Shown one piece after another: positions 41,797 through 49,951 of a DNA stretch of 64,000 bases. Positions within the stretch are counted from its first letter, which is position 1. Every line of letters begins with the position of its first letter. The DNA is from CAYQVW01 sp964421245 (GTDB taxonomy: Bacteria; Margulisbacteria; WOR-1; XYC2-FULL-46-14): assembly GCA_964421245.1 (NCBI GenBank), contig CAYQVW010000002.1:89442-153441 (forward strand), in the 5' to 3' direction. A program made the position numbers and the translations under genes. The notes below the pieces were generated by a model that was not told where the DNA came from, searched no databases, and saw only the letters and a program-made list of their open reading frames with translations.

Positions 41797-42938
41797 TATA
41801 TAATGTGTGGCGTAATAAGGAACACTATCTCCGTTTTCTCCTTCTGTGTTGTTCTATTAGTAAACAAAAGTCCAGCAATAGGAATATGCCCCAAAATCGG
41901 GATCCTGGAAATATTCTCTCGCTCAGCCTCTGACATTAATCCTCCGATAACTATTGTCTCGCCATTTTTGACACGAAGAGTCGAGGACGCATTGCGAGTA
42001 GAAATTACCGGAAAGTCCCCTGCCGGAGTTGATCGCCACTCAGAAATTGACGAAACCTCAGGTTTAATAGTAGTAGTTATATTCTCATCTTCTCCAAGAT
42101 GCGGAGTGATTTTTAATTTAATTCCGGCATCAATATAATTTACACTCCATTGTGTCGCACCAGATGATACAGAGACCGGAACAGCATAGGGAATTCTGCT
42201 TCCAATATTAATTAAAGCCTCTTTATTATCTAGGGTCGCGATACGGGGATTTGCAACAATATTTGCTTTGCCATTTGACATAAGTGTACTTAAAGACGAT
42301 GGGATATCAGATGCTAGACTCGGTTTTCGAGTAGTCTTCGAAGTAATAAAACTAAATGTTCCAGATGGATCACCATGTTTTAATCCGATTCGCAAAGCAT
42401 CAGCGTGAGAAATCTCAACCACCTTGCTTTCGATCAAAATTTGAGAAGCTGGCTGATCAATTGATTCCAATATTTTCGAAGCCTCCTCAATCTGTTTGGC
42501 TTTTCCATTTAAAATTAGATTACCGGATCGCTCTCCAGTTGATATTTTAAGTTCCGGAATTATTTTAGAAAGAATTTTCGAGGCTTTTTCTGCTCTGAGA
42601 TATTTAAGGTCAATCGAAATCGATCTCTTTATCCCTTCGGGCTGACTTGAAACAAAAAGAACATTATCAGATATTCCATAATCTAGTCCGCTGGTCTCTA
42701 AGACATGCTTAATCGCTTCACGAGGATTAACCTGTTTTAAATGAAGTGTCGTTTTCTTTGCTAATACCCCAGCATAATCTCCACTGATAATTAAATTGAG
42801 TTTTTCGGATCGCGCCAGGGCAGATACAACATCAATCACCGAAGCATCGTTAAAGTCTAAACGTGGAATAATATTTGAAGCAAAAACAGGGAATGGGAAC
42901 ACACTAATTAATATAATCGCAACTATTTTCTTAAACAC
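41796..42938 (-). CDS. Secretin-family outer-membrane protein (PilQ/GspD-like)
   Basis: 380 residues, small for a secretin. Signal peptide to about residue 20 (PFPVFA), an STN-like segment (DFNDASVIDVVSALARSEKL), an N1/NolW-like segment (DLKYLRAEKASKILSKIIPE) and the C-terminal secretin beta domain. The latter has ATLDNKEALINIGSRIPY and ends VIGGLMSEAERENISRIP...PIAGLLF. It would form the outer-membrane channel of a type IV pilus or type II secretion machine. GTG start inside the last codons of the PilP-like gene, with GGGGG upstream. Confidence 0.92.
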   Translation of the reverse strand: MFKKIVAIILISVFPFPVFASNIIPRLDFNDASVIDVVSALARSEKLNLIISGDYAGVLAKKTTLHLKQVNPREAIKHVLETSGLDYGISDNVLFVSSQPEGIKRSISIDLKYLRAEKASKILSKIIPELKISTGERSGNLILNGKAKQIEEASKILESIDQPASQILIESKVVEISHADALRIGLKHGDPSGTFSFITSKTTRKPSLASDIPSSLSTLMSNGKANIVANPRIATLDNKEALINIGSRIPYAVPVSVSSGATQWSVNYIDAGIKLKITPHLGEDENITTTIKPEVSSISEWRSTPAGDFPVISTRNASSTLRVKNGETIVIGGLMSEAERENISRIPILGHIPIAGLLFTNRTTQKEKTEIVFLITPHII

Positions 42939-43285
42939 AACATAACCCCCTTATTACTAATTCTTTTAACAATATGAGACTCAACTGCCTCTCCTGGTCC
43001 AACCACAACCCCCTTACCGGAAATTTCCAAACAAGCTAAAGGATTATTCCCCGCAATAATCCCGACTAATTTTACGTATTGTTCATTTAGGGGTATTGGT
43101 TCCGAAGAAAGAGTCAGTATAATATTTTTATTTTGAGATATTTCTCCATATGTGAAAACCGCTTCTCGAGATACAACCTGAGCTTCTAGAGTTATTACTT
43201 TAGGCTCAATAATAAATTCATCTTTTTCTTTTTGCGAACATGAACACAATAGTGGTATTAATAATAAGATTAAGTATTTTTTCAT
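42923..43285 (-). CDS. PilP-like lipoprotein
   Basis: 120 residues with a lipoprotein signal (ILLLIPLLCSC; lipid-modified Cys near residue 16). The C-terminal sequence GKGVVVGPGEAVESHIVKRISNKGVMLCL has the strand-turn pattern of PilP and GspC homology-region proteins, which dock onto secretins. Its position directly upstream of a secretin gene with a 16-bp overlap supports that role. Its ATG overlaps the ORF6N stop as ATGA. Confidence 0.75.
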   Translation of the reverse strand: MKKYLILLLIPLLCSCSQKEKDEFIIEPKVITLEAQVVSREAVFTYGEISQNKNIILTLSSEPIPLNEQYVKLVGIIAGNNPLACLEISGKGVVVGPGEAVESHIVKRISNKGVMLCLRK

Positions 43286-43815
43286 TTAAGCTCTTCCGGT
43301 GGCTTCATTAATTGTTGAATCGCCTCAAAAATTGCCTGAATCTCCCCATCGTGCTTATATCCTTTTCGTTCAAGCCGCTTAATCTTGTGAGCTAGTTCTT
43401 TGTGAGTAGATAGAGCCTCTCGAAGTTTTACAAAGGCCCTCATTATGGCAATATTAACCTGGGATGCCCTTTTGCTTTTAAGAACAGAAGAGAGCATAGC
43501 AACCCCTTGCTCAGTAAAGGCATAAGGAAGAAATTTAATATGCCTTCCTCTTCTTGAAGCCTTTGTTTTCTTTAAGATCACAATTTGTGATCTTAAAGAG
43601 GATATCGCAAATTGCGAGATCCTTAAAAATTCCTGTTTTGTCAATAAAAACATAAAGTCCTCTGGGAATCGATCTTTGTTCCTTTTCACTGCCTGATTTA
43701 AAATTCTCGTCTCAACCCCATAAAGTTCAGCCAAATCCCTATCTAACATCACCTTCTGCCCTCTTATCACATAAATCTTCTTTTCAATAAGTTCTCTTGG
43801 TATTAATTCGTTCAT
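43282..43815 (-). CDS. ORF6N-domain protein (phage antirepressor-like)
   Basis: 177 residues. The N-terminal ORF6N domain is clear: IRGQKVMLDRDLAELYGVETRILNQAV, KRFPEDF-type region (KDRFPEDFMFLLT) and LPYAFTEQGVAMLSSVL. The C-terminal part is helical. Members are DNA-binding or antirepressor-like proteins found in phages and scattered through bacterial genomes. GGAGG precedes the ATG at 43815. The coding sequence includes two adjacent perfect palindromes (43571-43597 and 43604-43616). It overlaps the PilP-like gene, an odd operon partner. Confidence 0.9.
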   Translation of the reverse strand: MNELIPRELIEKKIYVIRGQKVMLDRDLAELYGVETRILNQAVKRNKDRFPEDFMFLLTKQEFLRISQFAISSLRSQIVILKKTKASRRGRHIKFLPYAFTEQGVAMLSSVLKSKRASQVNIAIMRAFVKLREALSTHKELAHKIKRLERKGYKHDGEIQAIFEAIQQLMKPPEELK

Positions 43816-43833
43816 ATTGCGTACCTCCATACA

Positions 43834-43968
43834 AGGGTACTAGCAATTTTGTTGCCTGAATTGGGAACTAGAAATTAGTAACTAGGAAGTAGTAAAAAAA
43901 CAGCTAAAATACAATAAAAATCAGGAGTACTAGTTCCTATTTCCTAGTTTCTGATTCCTACAAGGGTG
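43834..43968. repeat. Inverted-repeat element flanked by ACAAGGGT direct repeats
   Basis: Two low-complexity arms, GGAACTAGAAATTAGTAACTAGG and the inverted CCTATTTCCTAGTTTCTGATTCC, bracket a short AT-rich centre and could form a long hairpin. ACAAGGGT occurs at both ends (43834 and 43961), like a target-site duplication. No gene is present. Confidence 0.5.
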
Positions 43969-43982
43969 CCGAGATTCCGGAC

Positions 43983-44017
43983 AGCTTGCCCCGAGCGAGC
44001 GTAGTGAGTCGAGGGGT
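43983..44017. repeat. GC-rich palindromic repeat at the 3' end of the GT39 gene
   Basis: CCCCGAGCGAGCGTAG and TGAGTCGAGGGG form an imperfect hairpin directly next to the stop of the GT39 gene. It is strikingly GC-rich against the background. It may act as a transcription stop or be another small dispersed palindrome. Confidence 0.5.
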
Positions 44018-45301
44018 CTATCCCCATCCAGCCTTAAAGGTCTCAACAATTGGTGAAGTGTAGGCTGCCATTATAAACAAGAATATGATCATAGAAATAA
44101 CCATAATATAAATAGCAGAAGTAGATTTTTTTGTTACAAAATAAGTTAGAGTCGAAAGCATCCCACCAACCCCCATGACCAACACCATTGGAACAAAACC
44201 TAGGCCTAGTCCAGCATATTCTTTTAAGAGCGCAGTATTTGTTAAGGGAAAAACCAATAAAATTAATAAAAGTGAAATGAAGGCCAAAACAATAAAAGAA
44301 TTATCAATCTTGTTTTTAGCCGCAATTAAATACCCAACCACTAAGGCCAAATAGGGATAGAGCGACATTATATAACCGGGCAACTTTGTATTTGCGGCTG
44401 AAAAGAAGATAAAGCCAATCACAAGCCACAAAAGAATAAAAAGATTCTCTTTTATTTTGCGATTCTGCCAAAGATTAACTAACCCTTCAAACATAAAAGC
44501 AGTCCAGGGTAAAAAACCCAGCAAAATAACCGGAATATAAAAATAAAATGGACCGGTGTGAGTTTCAACTACTCCGGTAAAACGGTTAACTGTATAATAA
44601 CCGATTACTCTATCAACAAATACCTGGCCGTGAATTAAATATTCTGCCACATACCACCAACCACCTATAACAGAAGCTAGGATTATTCCAAGTACCGGAT
44701 GACATTTTCCACAAACCTTTGGCATATCTCCAGTAACAAACAAAAACACGGTTAAGACTAAACCGGGCAGGAGAATCCCTATCGGCCCCTTCATTAGTAC
44801 TGCTAATCCCATAAAAATATAGAAAAACCAATAAAATTTGGGTTGCTCTTCTTTATAGGCTTTAAAAAAGAAGAAGACCGCTAGGAACATCAATGTGATT
44901 AATGGAACATCAAAAATCGCAATACGCGCCTGAAGGATAAACTGAAAAGTAGTTGCCAAAACCAGACCGGAATAAAAACCGGCCTTTTCATTATATATAA
45001 GCTTACCAAAATAATAGGTTGTGATTACTCCAATAATCCCAAAGATCGCACACCAGAGTCTAGCTACGAAATTAGAAAAACCAAAAAGAGCGCCAGTTAT
45101 TGCCGTTAGCCACATAAACATCGGAGGATGAATAAACCAAGGATCTCCATTAAGATGGAGAGTAATCCAATCACCGGTCTCAATTATCTCTTTTGCAACT
45201 TGAGTATAAATGACTTCATCGGTCTGCCAAAGAGAGAAAAACCCTAGTCCAAAAGTGAACAAAAACAATGAGATCAAGAACAAAATAATTACATTTTTCA
45301 T
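44018..45301 (-). CDS. Family 39 glycosyltransferase (ArnT/PMT-like)
   Basis: About 427 residues from the ATG at 45301. Around ten to eleven transmembrane helices. The first loop contains the acidic catalytic region WQTDEVIYTQVAKE (the D/E pair typical of GT39/ArnT) and HPPMFMWL. It would transfer a sugar or aminosugar from a polyprenyl-phosphate donor to a lipid or protein acceptor at the outer face of the inner membrane. A TATACT box at 45311-45316 gives a very short leader. Divergent from the AsmA gene; shares a 48-nt intergenic region. Confidence 0.88.
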   Translation of the reverse strand: MKNVIILFLISLFLFTFGLGFFSLWQTDEVIYTQVAKEIIETGDWITLHLNGDPWFIHPPMFMWLTAITGALFGFSNFVARLWCAIFGIIGVITTYYFGKLIYNEKAGFYSGLVLATTFQFILQARIAIFDVPLITLMFLAVFFFFKAYKEEQPKFYWFFYIFMGLAVLMKGPIGILLPGLVLTVFLFVTGDMPKVCGKCHPVLGIILASVIGGWWYVAEYLIHGQVFVDRVIGYYTVNRFTGVVETHTGPFYFYIPVILLGFLPWTAFMFEGLVNLWQNRKIKENLFILLWLVIGFIFFSAANTKLPGYIMSLYPYLALVVGYLIAAKNKIDNSFIVLAFISLLLILLVFPLTNTALLKEYAGLGLGFVPMVLVMGVGGMLSTLTYFVTKKSTSAIYIMVISMIIFLFIMAAYTSPIVETFKAGWG

Positions 45302-45310
45302 AATGCAGAA

Positions 45311-45343
45311 AGTATACCATACCATTTTCTGTGGTGCTATAAT
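45311..45343. promoter_or_regulatory. Divergent -10 boxes for the GT39 and AsmA genes
   Basis: Reverse TGG-TATACT (box 45311-45316) reads into GT39. Forward TGC-TATAAT (box 45338-45343) reads into the AsmA gene, whose ATG at 45350 lies exactly 7 nt on. Both are extended -10 types and both mRNAs would be leaderless or nearly so. Confidence 0.65.
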
Positions 45344-45349
45344 ATGACC

Positions 45350-47164
45350 ATGAAAAAAATATTTAAAACAATCTCAATAGTACTTGCTATTACCATTCTA
45401 CTTCTTGGAATCGCAGCAATAGTTATTCCGCTCCTGATTCCAAAAGAGGCCATAAAAGATTTCGCCACTCAAAAAATCTCTGAAACAATCAATCGTACTG
45501 TTTCAATCGAAGGAGTTTCATTTAATATATTTGAAGGAATTAAGCTTAAGGGAATATCTATCTCTAATAAAAAAGGCTTCAGTAATAAGCCCTTTATAAG
45601 CGCCGATTCATTTAATCTAAAATACGCTTTCTGGCCACTTTTTACCGGAAAGGTATTAATACATCAAGTTGAGTTGATAGGGCCTGAAATATTAATAGAG
45701 AAAGATAAAAGAGGAAGAAGTAATCTGGATGACCTTGTAAAACCAACACAGCATGCCCGCCCGCCGAAGTCCGAAGGACGAAGGAGGGCTGTGGCTAAAA
45801 ATAAAATAGACCTGATAGTAAACAATATTTCTATAAAAAACGGACGCTTTGTCTATCACGACTATCTTACTGGTGAAAATGAAATAAAAGATCTTAATCT
45901 AAAAGTTTCTGGGATTACCCTAGCCTTAATAAAACCAATCAATATTAATGCCTCAGCAACAGCAAATTATCAAAATAAAGATATCCCCGTATCTATAAAA
46001 ACGAAATTTAAGGTTGGCCCAACCTTTGAATCAATATCAATACCAACCTTATTGGTTAAAATTGCAAGTGAAGGGTTCTCCTGTCCGACCGAGGTTAAAA
46101 ATATATCCTCCGGACCAGATATTAGCTTCAAACTCTCTTCAAAAAATCTATCGGTCGACACTCTCTTGGGCCTATTTGCAACAACCGCAAAAGCAACTGA
46201 ATCAAAACCAAGCCCCGGACAATTAACTAAAAGCGTAAAGACAAGTGCAAAGTCTATCCCCAATACCCTAAAAATCAAAGGAGATATCAATATTAAAAAT
46301 GCTTCTTTGCAAAAACTGAAACTGGATAAATTTAAGGGGAACTTTTCTCTGTCGGGAAAAAAGATTTGGTTAAAATTAAAAGAGGTGTCCGGATATGGTG
46401 GTTCTCTTACTGCAGATGCTAGAATAAATCTAGCAAAACTTACCTATGAACTAAAACCGATTAATTTAAAAGGATTCGACGCAGCAATGTTCATTAATGA
46501 TTCTATTGACTCTTTTCTACCAAAACTACTAAATTTAAAAAACAAAACAGAGGGAACACTAGACCTCTTCTTATCATTGAATGGCCGAGGGATAGAGATG
46601 CCATATGCTTTTGACAATTTAAAAGCAGATGGGGTAATCGTTTTGACCAATGGAAGACTTAAAAAGATTGAATCACTCAAAAGTATTGCAAACAAATATA
46701 ATCTTTCAACCCTAAAGCACGATATTCTCGTTAAGGGACTTAGAATAGAGGGGATTCTCAATAAAAAAATATTAGACATAAAATATCTCGACCTAAAAGA
46801 TACTGATTTAGAGGTTGGTTTCAAGGGTGGGCTCAATTTTAACAATATGAAATATCAACCTGGAAACAGACTAACCCTAAAACTGGCTCCGACTGTTGCA
46901 AGAGGATTACCAAAAGAATTTTCAGTTTTTCGGGACAATCGCGGCTATACCGAGGTTGACTTTGAACTTGTAGGCTCATTATATAAACCAATTCCTTCCC
47001 CCAGACTTGAAAAACCGATTGAGGCAACTATCGGCAGACTAAAACTTAAGATTGAGGCAAAGAAGATGGTGCTTGAATCAAAAGTGAAAAAAGCCGCAAG
47101 CCGCGAAGCAGAAGAATTAAAAAAGAAGGCAGCCGAAAAAATCAAAAAAATCATAAAATTTTAG
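45350..47164 (+). CDS. AsmA-like inner-membrane/periplasmic protein
   Basis: 604 residues. N-terminal membrane anchor (about 8-30), then the AsmA-type opening FATQKISETINRTVSIEGVSFNIFEGIKLKGISI. It has a long beta-rich periplasmic region and a typical C-terminal AsmA part with repeated LKGFDA, GTLDLFLSLNGRG and LTNGRLKK segments. A Lys/Glu-rich coiled-coil end follows. AsmA-like proteins are implicated in phospholipid traffic to the outer membrane. Residues near 135-147 (QHARPPKSEGRRRA) are a translated repeat insertion (45755-45795). The ATG at 45350, not 45344, fits a leaderless start. Confidence 0.85.
   Translation: MKKIFKTISIVLAITILLLGIAAIVIPLLIPKEAIKDFATQKISETINRTVSIEGVSFNIFEGIKLKGISISNKKGFSNKPFISADSFNLKYAFWPLFTGKVLIHQVELIGPEILIEKDKRGRSNLDDLVKPTQHARPPKSEGRRRAVAKNKIDLIVNNISIKNGRFVYHDYLTGENEIKDLNLKVSGITLALIKPININASATANYQNKDIPVSIKTKFKVGPTFESISIPTLLVKIASEGFSCPTEVKNISSGPDISFKLSSKNLSVDTLLGLFATTAKATESKPSPGQLTKSVKTSAKSIPNTLKIKGDINIKNASLQKLKLDKFKGNFSLSGKKIWLKLKEVSGYGGSLTADARINLAKLTYELKPINLKGFDAAMFINDSIDSFLPKLLNLKNKTEGTLDLFLSLNGRGIEMPYAFDNLKADGVIVLTNGRLKKIESLKSIANKYNLSTLKHDILVKGLRIEGILNKKILDIKYLDLKDTDLEVGFKGGLNFNNMKYQPGNRLTLKLAPTVARGLPKEFSVFRDNRGYTEVDFELVGSLYKPIPSPRLEKPIEATIGRLKLKIEAKKMVLESKVKKAASREAEELKKKAAEKIKKIIKF
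45755..45795. repeat. CTTCG/CGAAG repeat translated inside the AsmA gene
   Basis: CCGCCGAAGTCCGAAGGACG followed by AAGGAGGGC, GC-rich against the background and related to 31057-31090. It inserts about 13 Arg/Pro-rich residues into the AsmA-like protein. Confidence 0.6.
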
Positions 47165-47168
47165 CATA

Positions 47169-47195
47169 CAAGTTTTTCTCTATTTGTTTCGATTA
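47169..47195 (+). promoter_or_regulatory. Alternative-sigma-type promoter for 47216-47712
   Basis: CAAG-N15-TTCGATTA, beginning 5 nt after the AsmA stop. GAGGAG precedes the ATG at 47216. Confidence 0.6.
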
Positions 47196-47215
47196 ATATA
47201 GTAGAGGAGACAACC

Positions 47216-47518
47216 ATGAGAGTTGCAATCATAAGTTTAGTTTTCGTAATACTTTTATCTGGGATCGTTTTTGCTGGATCATTCGATCCATACGATTACC
47301 AAATAGAGAAAATATACGAACAACCTCATCTCTCCTCAAAAGAAAATTATAGTATCCCGGTAGAAATTAGATTGTTAGATGTAAACAAAGACGCTAATTG
47401 GTATAAGATCAAAATCCGATTTGTTCTGGGCTTGATGAACTTTGAATATCTTGGATGGACCTATATACCAATTGGAAATATGTTAGTCGAAAAAGGGATT
47501 ATGGAGGTGAAAAAATGA
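47216..47518 (+). CDS. Small exported protein
   Basis: 100 residues with a clear signal peptide (MRVAIISLVFVILLSGIVFA). The mature 80 residues are aromatic-rich and probably beta (EIRLLDVNKDANWYKIKIRF, FEYLGWTYIP). No family recognised. GAGGAG supports the start. It overlaps the next small gene as ATGA, so the two form a mini-operon with an alternative-sigma-type promoter and a terminator of its own. Confidence 0.68.
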   Translation: MRVAIISLVFVILLSGIVFAGSFDPYDYQIEKIYEQPHLSSKENYSIPVEIRLLDVNKDANWYKIKIRFVLGLMNFEYLGWTYIPIGNMLVEKGIMEVKK

Positions 47519-47712
47519 GTAAACATCTAGAAAAAGTGATTAGTTTCGGATACAAGGTCTCCGATGGTAACCATGAGGGCTTTGCTTTCTTTCTTCAACA
47601 TTTAAGGGCATCAGAAAAGCATGAGGGAAAATGGCAGGAACTGGTCGTTGACGTTGTAACCAAGCTACCAATAGAATCAAGCAAAAAAGTGTTGAAGGCA
47701 ATGATTAAGTAG
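47515..47712 (+). CDS. Small cytoplasmic protein of unknown function
   Basis: 65 residues from the ATG at 47515, which has GGAGG 8 nt upstream and overlaps the previous stop. The sequence (HLEKVISFGYKVSDGNHEGFAFFLQHLRASEK) looks helical and soluble. No family recognised. It ends at the stem of an intrinsic terminator. Confidence 0.65.
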   Translation: MSKHLEKVISFGYKVSDGNHEGFAFFLQHLRASEKHEGKWQELVVDVVTKLPIESSKKVLKAMIK

Positions 47713-47742
47713 AGGTTGGTCGCGACCAACCTCTACTTTTTT
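47709..47742 (+). terminator. Intrinsic terminator after 47216-47712
   Basis: A perfect 28-nt palindrome, GTAGAGGTTGGTCG and its complement, followed by six T. The rluB stop on the other strand lies inside it. Confidence 0.92.
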
Positions 47743-48419
47743 GGTTCTATTTTCTCCCACTGCCCCGGTTTAAGGTTCCCTAATTTTAGGCTGCCTACCC
47801 GAACCCTTTTTAAATCGACCACCCTATTCCCCACCGCCTCAAGCATTCGTCGGATCTGGCGATTCATCCCTTCGTGAATAGTCATTGAGATTTGTTGAGC
47901 AGATAAAACCTTGACCTTTGCAGGAGAAGTCTTCTTGTCCAAGATCCTAATTCCAAGTTCCAATTTCCTAATTTCTGCTTTTCTTAACGGCCTTGCAACA
48001 TCAACAACATACTCTTTATCGTGTTCATAGCGAGGATGCATCATCTTGTTGGCATAATCACCATCGTTGGTTAAAATCAAAAGCCCAGAACTATCCTTAT
48101 CTAATCTTCCAACTGGAAAAATTCTTTCTTTAATTTTTACCAAATTCAATATCGTTCTTCTTGCTCCTTGACCCTTGCGCCTTGTAATCTTGCAAGTAGT
48201 CTCATAACCCTTAGGCTTATGCAACATAATATAAACTCTTTTCTCTTCGAGTTTGATCACTTTACCACGAACTTTTACCCGATCGTTTTCTGGATCAATC
48301 TTAGTCCCTAGTTTCTTTATCGTTCGATCGTTAACGACAACCATACCGTTAACCATCAGTTCCTCCGCCCGACGGCGAGAGCAAACTCCGGCTTGAGCAA
48401 TAAACTTTTGAAGACGCAT
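47733..48419 (-). CDS. rluB: Pseudouridine synthase of the RsuA/RluB family
   Basis: Modifies uridine in rRNA (23S helix region for RluB; 16S for RsuA). N-terminal S4 RNA-binding domain (MRLQKFIAQAGVCSRRRAEELM), then the catalytic FPVGRLDKDSSGLLILTNDG with the nucleophilic Asp, and MNRQIRRMLEAVG near the C-terminus. 228 residues. KGQGARR near residue 85 is a translated copy of the repeat also present in queA. The exact target (RluB versus RsuA or RluE) is not certain. Ends overlap ribD by 1 nt and the terminator of the facing gene. Confidence 0.9.
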   Translation of the reverse strand: MRLQKFIAQAGVCSRRRAEELMVNGMVVVNDRTIKKLGTKIDPENDRVKVRGKVIKLEEKRVYIMLHKPKGYETTCKITRRKGQGARRTILNLVKIKERIFPVGRLDKDSSGLLILTNDGDYANKMMHPRYEHDKEYVVDVARPLRKAEIRKLELGIRILDKKTSPAKVKVLSAQQISMTIHEGMNRQIRRMLEAVGNRVVDLKRVRVGSLKLGNLKPGQWEKIEPKK

Positions 48420-49522
48420 CAGAGATAGCCTTCGATTAAAATATCTGGACCAATTCCATTAACAGATATATCCTTTATTTTTAGAGCATCATTAACTTTT
48501 TTGACCCCCCTGCCCTCAACTGGAGTTAGGGCAGATGCTCCACCAACAATTTTTGGTGCAATAAAAAAGCTCACTTTATCAACAATTCCAAAGCTAAGAG
48601 CCGAGGCGTTAAGATTGCCACCCCCCTCAACTAAAACAGAGGTGATCTTCATTTTTGCTAATTCAACCATAAGTGAAGATAAATTGATTTGCCCAGCTTT
48701 CTTCTGACACACCAAAACTCTCACGCCCTTTCTCTCCAAACTTCTCAGTTTTGACTTTGACGCTTCCTTGGTAGTACAAATTACTAATTTCTCCGGTTCT
48801 CTCACCAAAATTTTGGCTTTTGGTGGGATTCTAAGATTGGGGTCAATAACTATTTTGATCGGGTTCTCTCCCCGAACATGTCTAACTGTTAACTCTGGAT
48901 TATCTTTTTTTACTGTTCCAATCCCAACCATTACTGCATCGTGAGTTGCTCTAAGATAGTGAGCATATTTACGAGCTCTAATCTCTGTAATCCAAAAGCT
49001 ACTACCGGTTGAACTTGCAATCTTTCCATCCAAGCTCATAGCCGTCTTTAGCGTTACAAATGGTCGCTTGGTTGTCACATATTTTACAAAAATTTCATTT
49101 AGTTTTTGTGCTTCATCGCCTAGCAAGCCAACATCAACATCAATTCCCGCAGATCTAAGCTCTGCTAGGCCACGTCCGGAAACCATTGGGTTTGGATCGA
49201 TCATAGATAAAAAAACCTTCTTTATCCCTGACGCAATAATTGCCTGAGTACAAGGAGGATTGTTTTTTTCCTTAAAAAAACAACAAGGCTCCAAACTAAC
49301 ATATATTGTTGCCCCATCCGCTTTTGGCCCGGCTTTTTTTATTGCCCAGGCCTCTGCGTGGGGGGTTCTAACCTTGCTATGATAGCCTTCACTAATTATT
49401 TTGCCGTCGCGAACCAAAACCGCCCCCACCATCGGATCGGGGGAGGTCTTTCCACGTTGAGTTGCAGCCAGATCAAGCGCCCGCTGCATAAATTTCTTAT
49501 CTTGATCAGTAAAGTTGGTCAT
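48419..49522 (-). CDS. ribD: Bifunctional riboflavin biosynthesis protein RibD
   Basis: Deaminase plus reductase acting on the product of GTP cyclohydrolase II. From the ATG at 49522 the product is 367 residues. The deaminase half has TPHAEAWAI and the zinc ligands in LEPCCFFKEKNNPPC; the usual histidine after EPC is replaced by Phe-Phe and the loop is longer. The reductase half has TLKTAMSLDGKIA and LVEGGGNLNAS. The start lies 17 nt inside the PASTA-protein gene. No other rib gene is in the window. Confidence 0.93.
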   Translation of the reverse strand: MTNFTDQDKKFMQRALDLAATQRGKTSPDPMVGAVLVRDGKIISEGYHSKVRTPHAEAWAIKKAGPKADGATIYVSLEPCCFFKEKNNPPCTQAIIASGIKKVFLSMIDPNPMVSGRGLAELRSAGIDVDVGLLGDEAQKLNEIFVKYVTTKRPFVTLKTAMSLDGKIASSTGSSFWITEIRARKYAHYLRATHDAVMVGIGTVKKDNPELTVRHVRGENPIKIVIDPNLRIPPKAKILVREPEKLVICTTKEASKSKLRSLERKGVRVLVCQKKAGQINLSSLMVELAKMKITSVLVEGGGNLNASALSFGIVDKVSFFIAPKIVGGASALTPVEGRGVKKVNDALKIKDISVNGIGPDILIEGYL

Positions 49523-49949
49523 CTTCTTGAAATACTTCAACCTCTCCTTCAAAAGTTGTAACTGCTGTTTCTGTTTGTGGGATTTTGTTTCCCAGTGTTA
49601 CATAAACCGTGCGCCCCACCTTCACAATCCGCCCCTCCTCCGGTCTCTGATACGAAACGATATCCGATTCACCGGCACGAGATTCGACCTTAATATTCAA
49701 ATCAAGCATTTGTACCAGCTCTTTTGCTTCCACAAGGTCCCGTCCGATTAAATCCGGCACCATAATCTCTGGCAGTGGATTAAAATAAACTGCAATAAAA
49801 AAACTTATCACAACCGGTGAAACAATAAGGATAAAAAGTAATATTAGGAGTCTTATTGGGTGCTTGATTTTTAAACGAAAGAGTAGAGCGGCAACTATCG
49901 CCGCAACAATCGCAACAAAAATAAAATAATATACCAACCAATTTAACAT
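49506..49949 (-). CDS. Membrane protein with one PASTA domain
   Basis: 147 residues: two hydrophobic helices (about 5-24 and 30-52) and one extracytoplasmic PASTA domain (MVPDLIGRDLVEAKELVQML through GRTVYVTLGN), then an acidic tail. PASTA domains normally form the outer sensor of serine/threonine kinases such as PknB and bind peptidoglycan. Here the domain is a separate gene starting 3 bp after a kinase-like gene, so the pair may be a split PknB-type receptor. Confidence 0.85.
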   Translation of the reverse strand: MLNWLVYYFIFVAIVAAIVAALLFRLKIKHPIRLLILLFILIVSPVVISFFIAVYFNPLPEIMVPDLIGRDLVEAKELVQMLDLNIKVESRAGESDIVSYQRPEEGRIVKVGRTVYVTLGNKIPQTETAVTTFEGEVEVFQEDDQLY

Positions 49950-49951
49950 AA

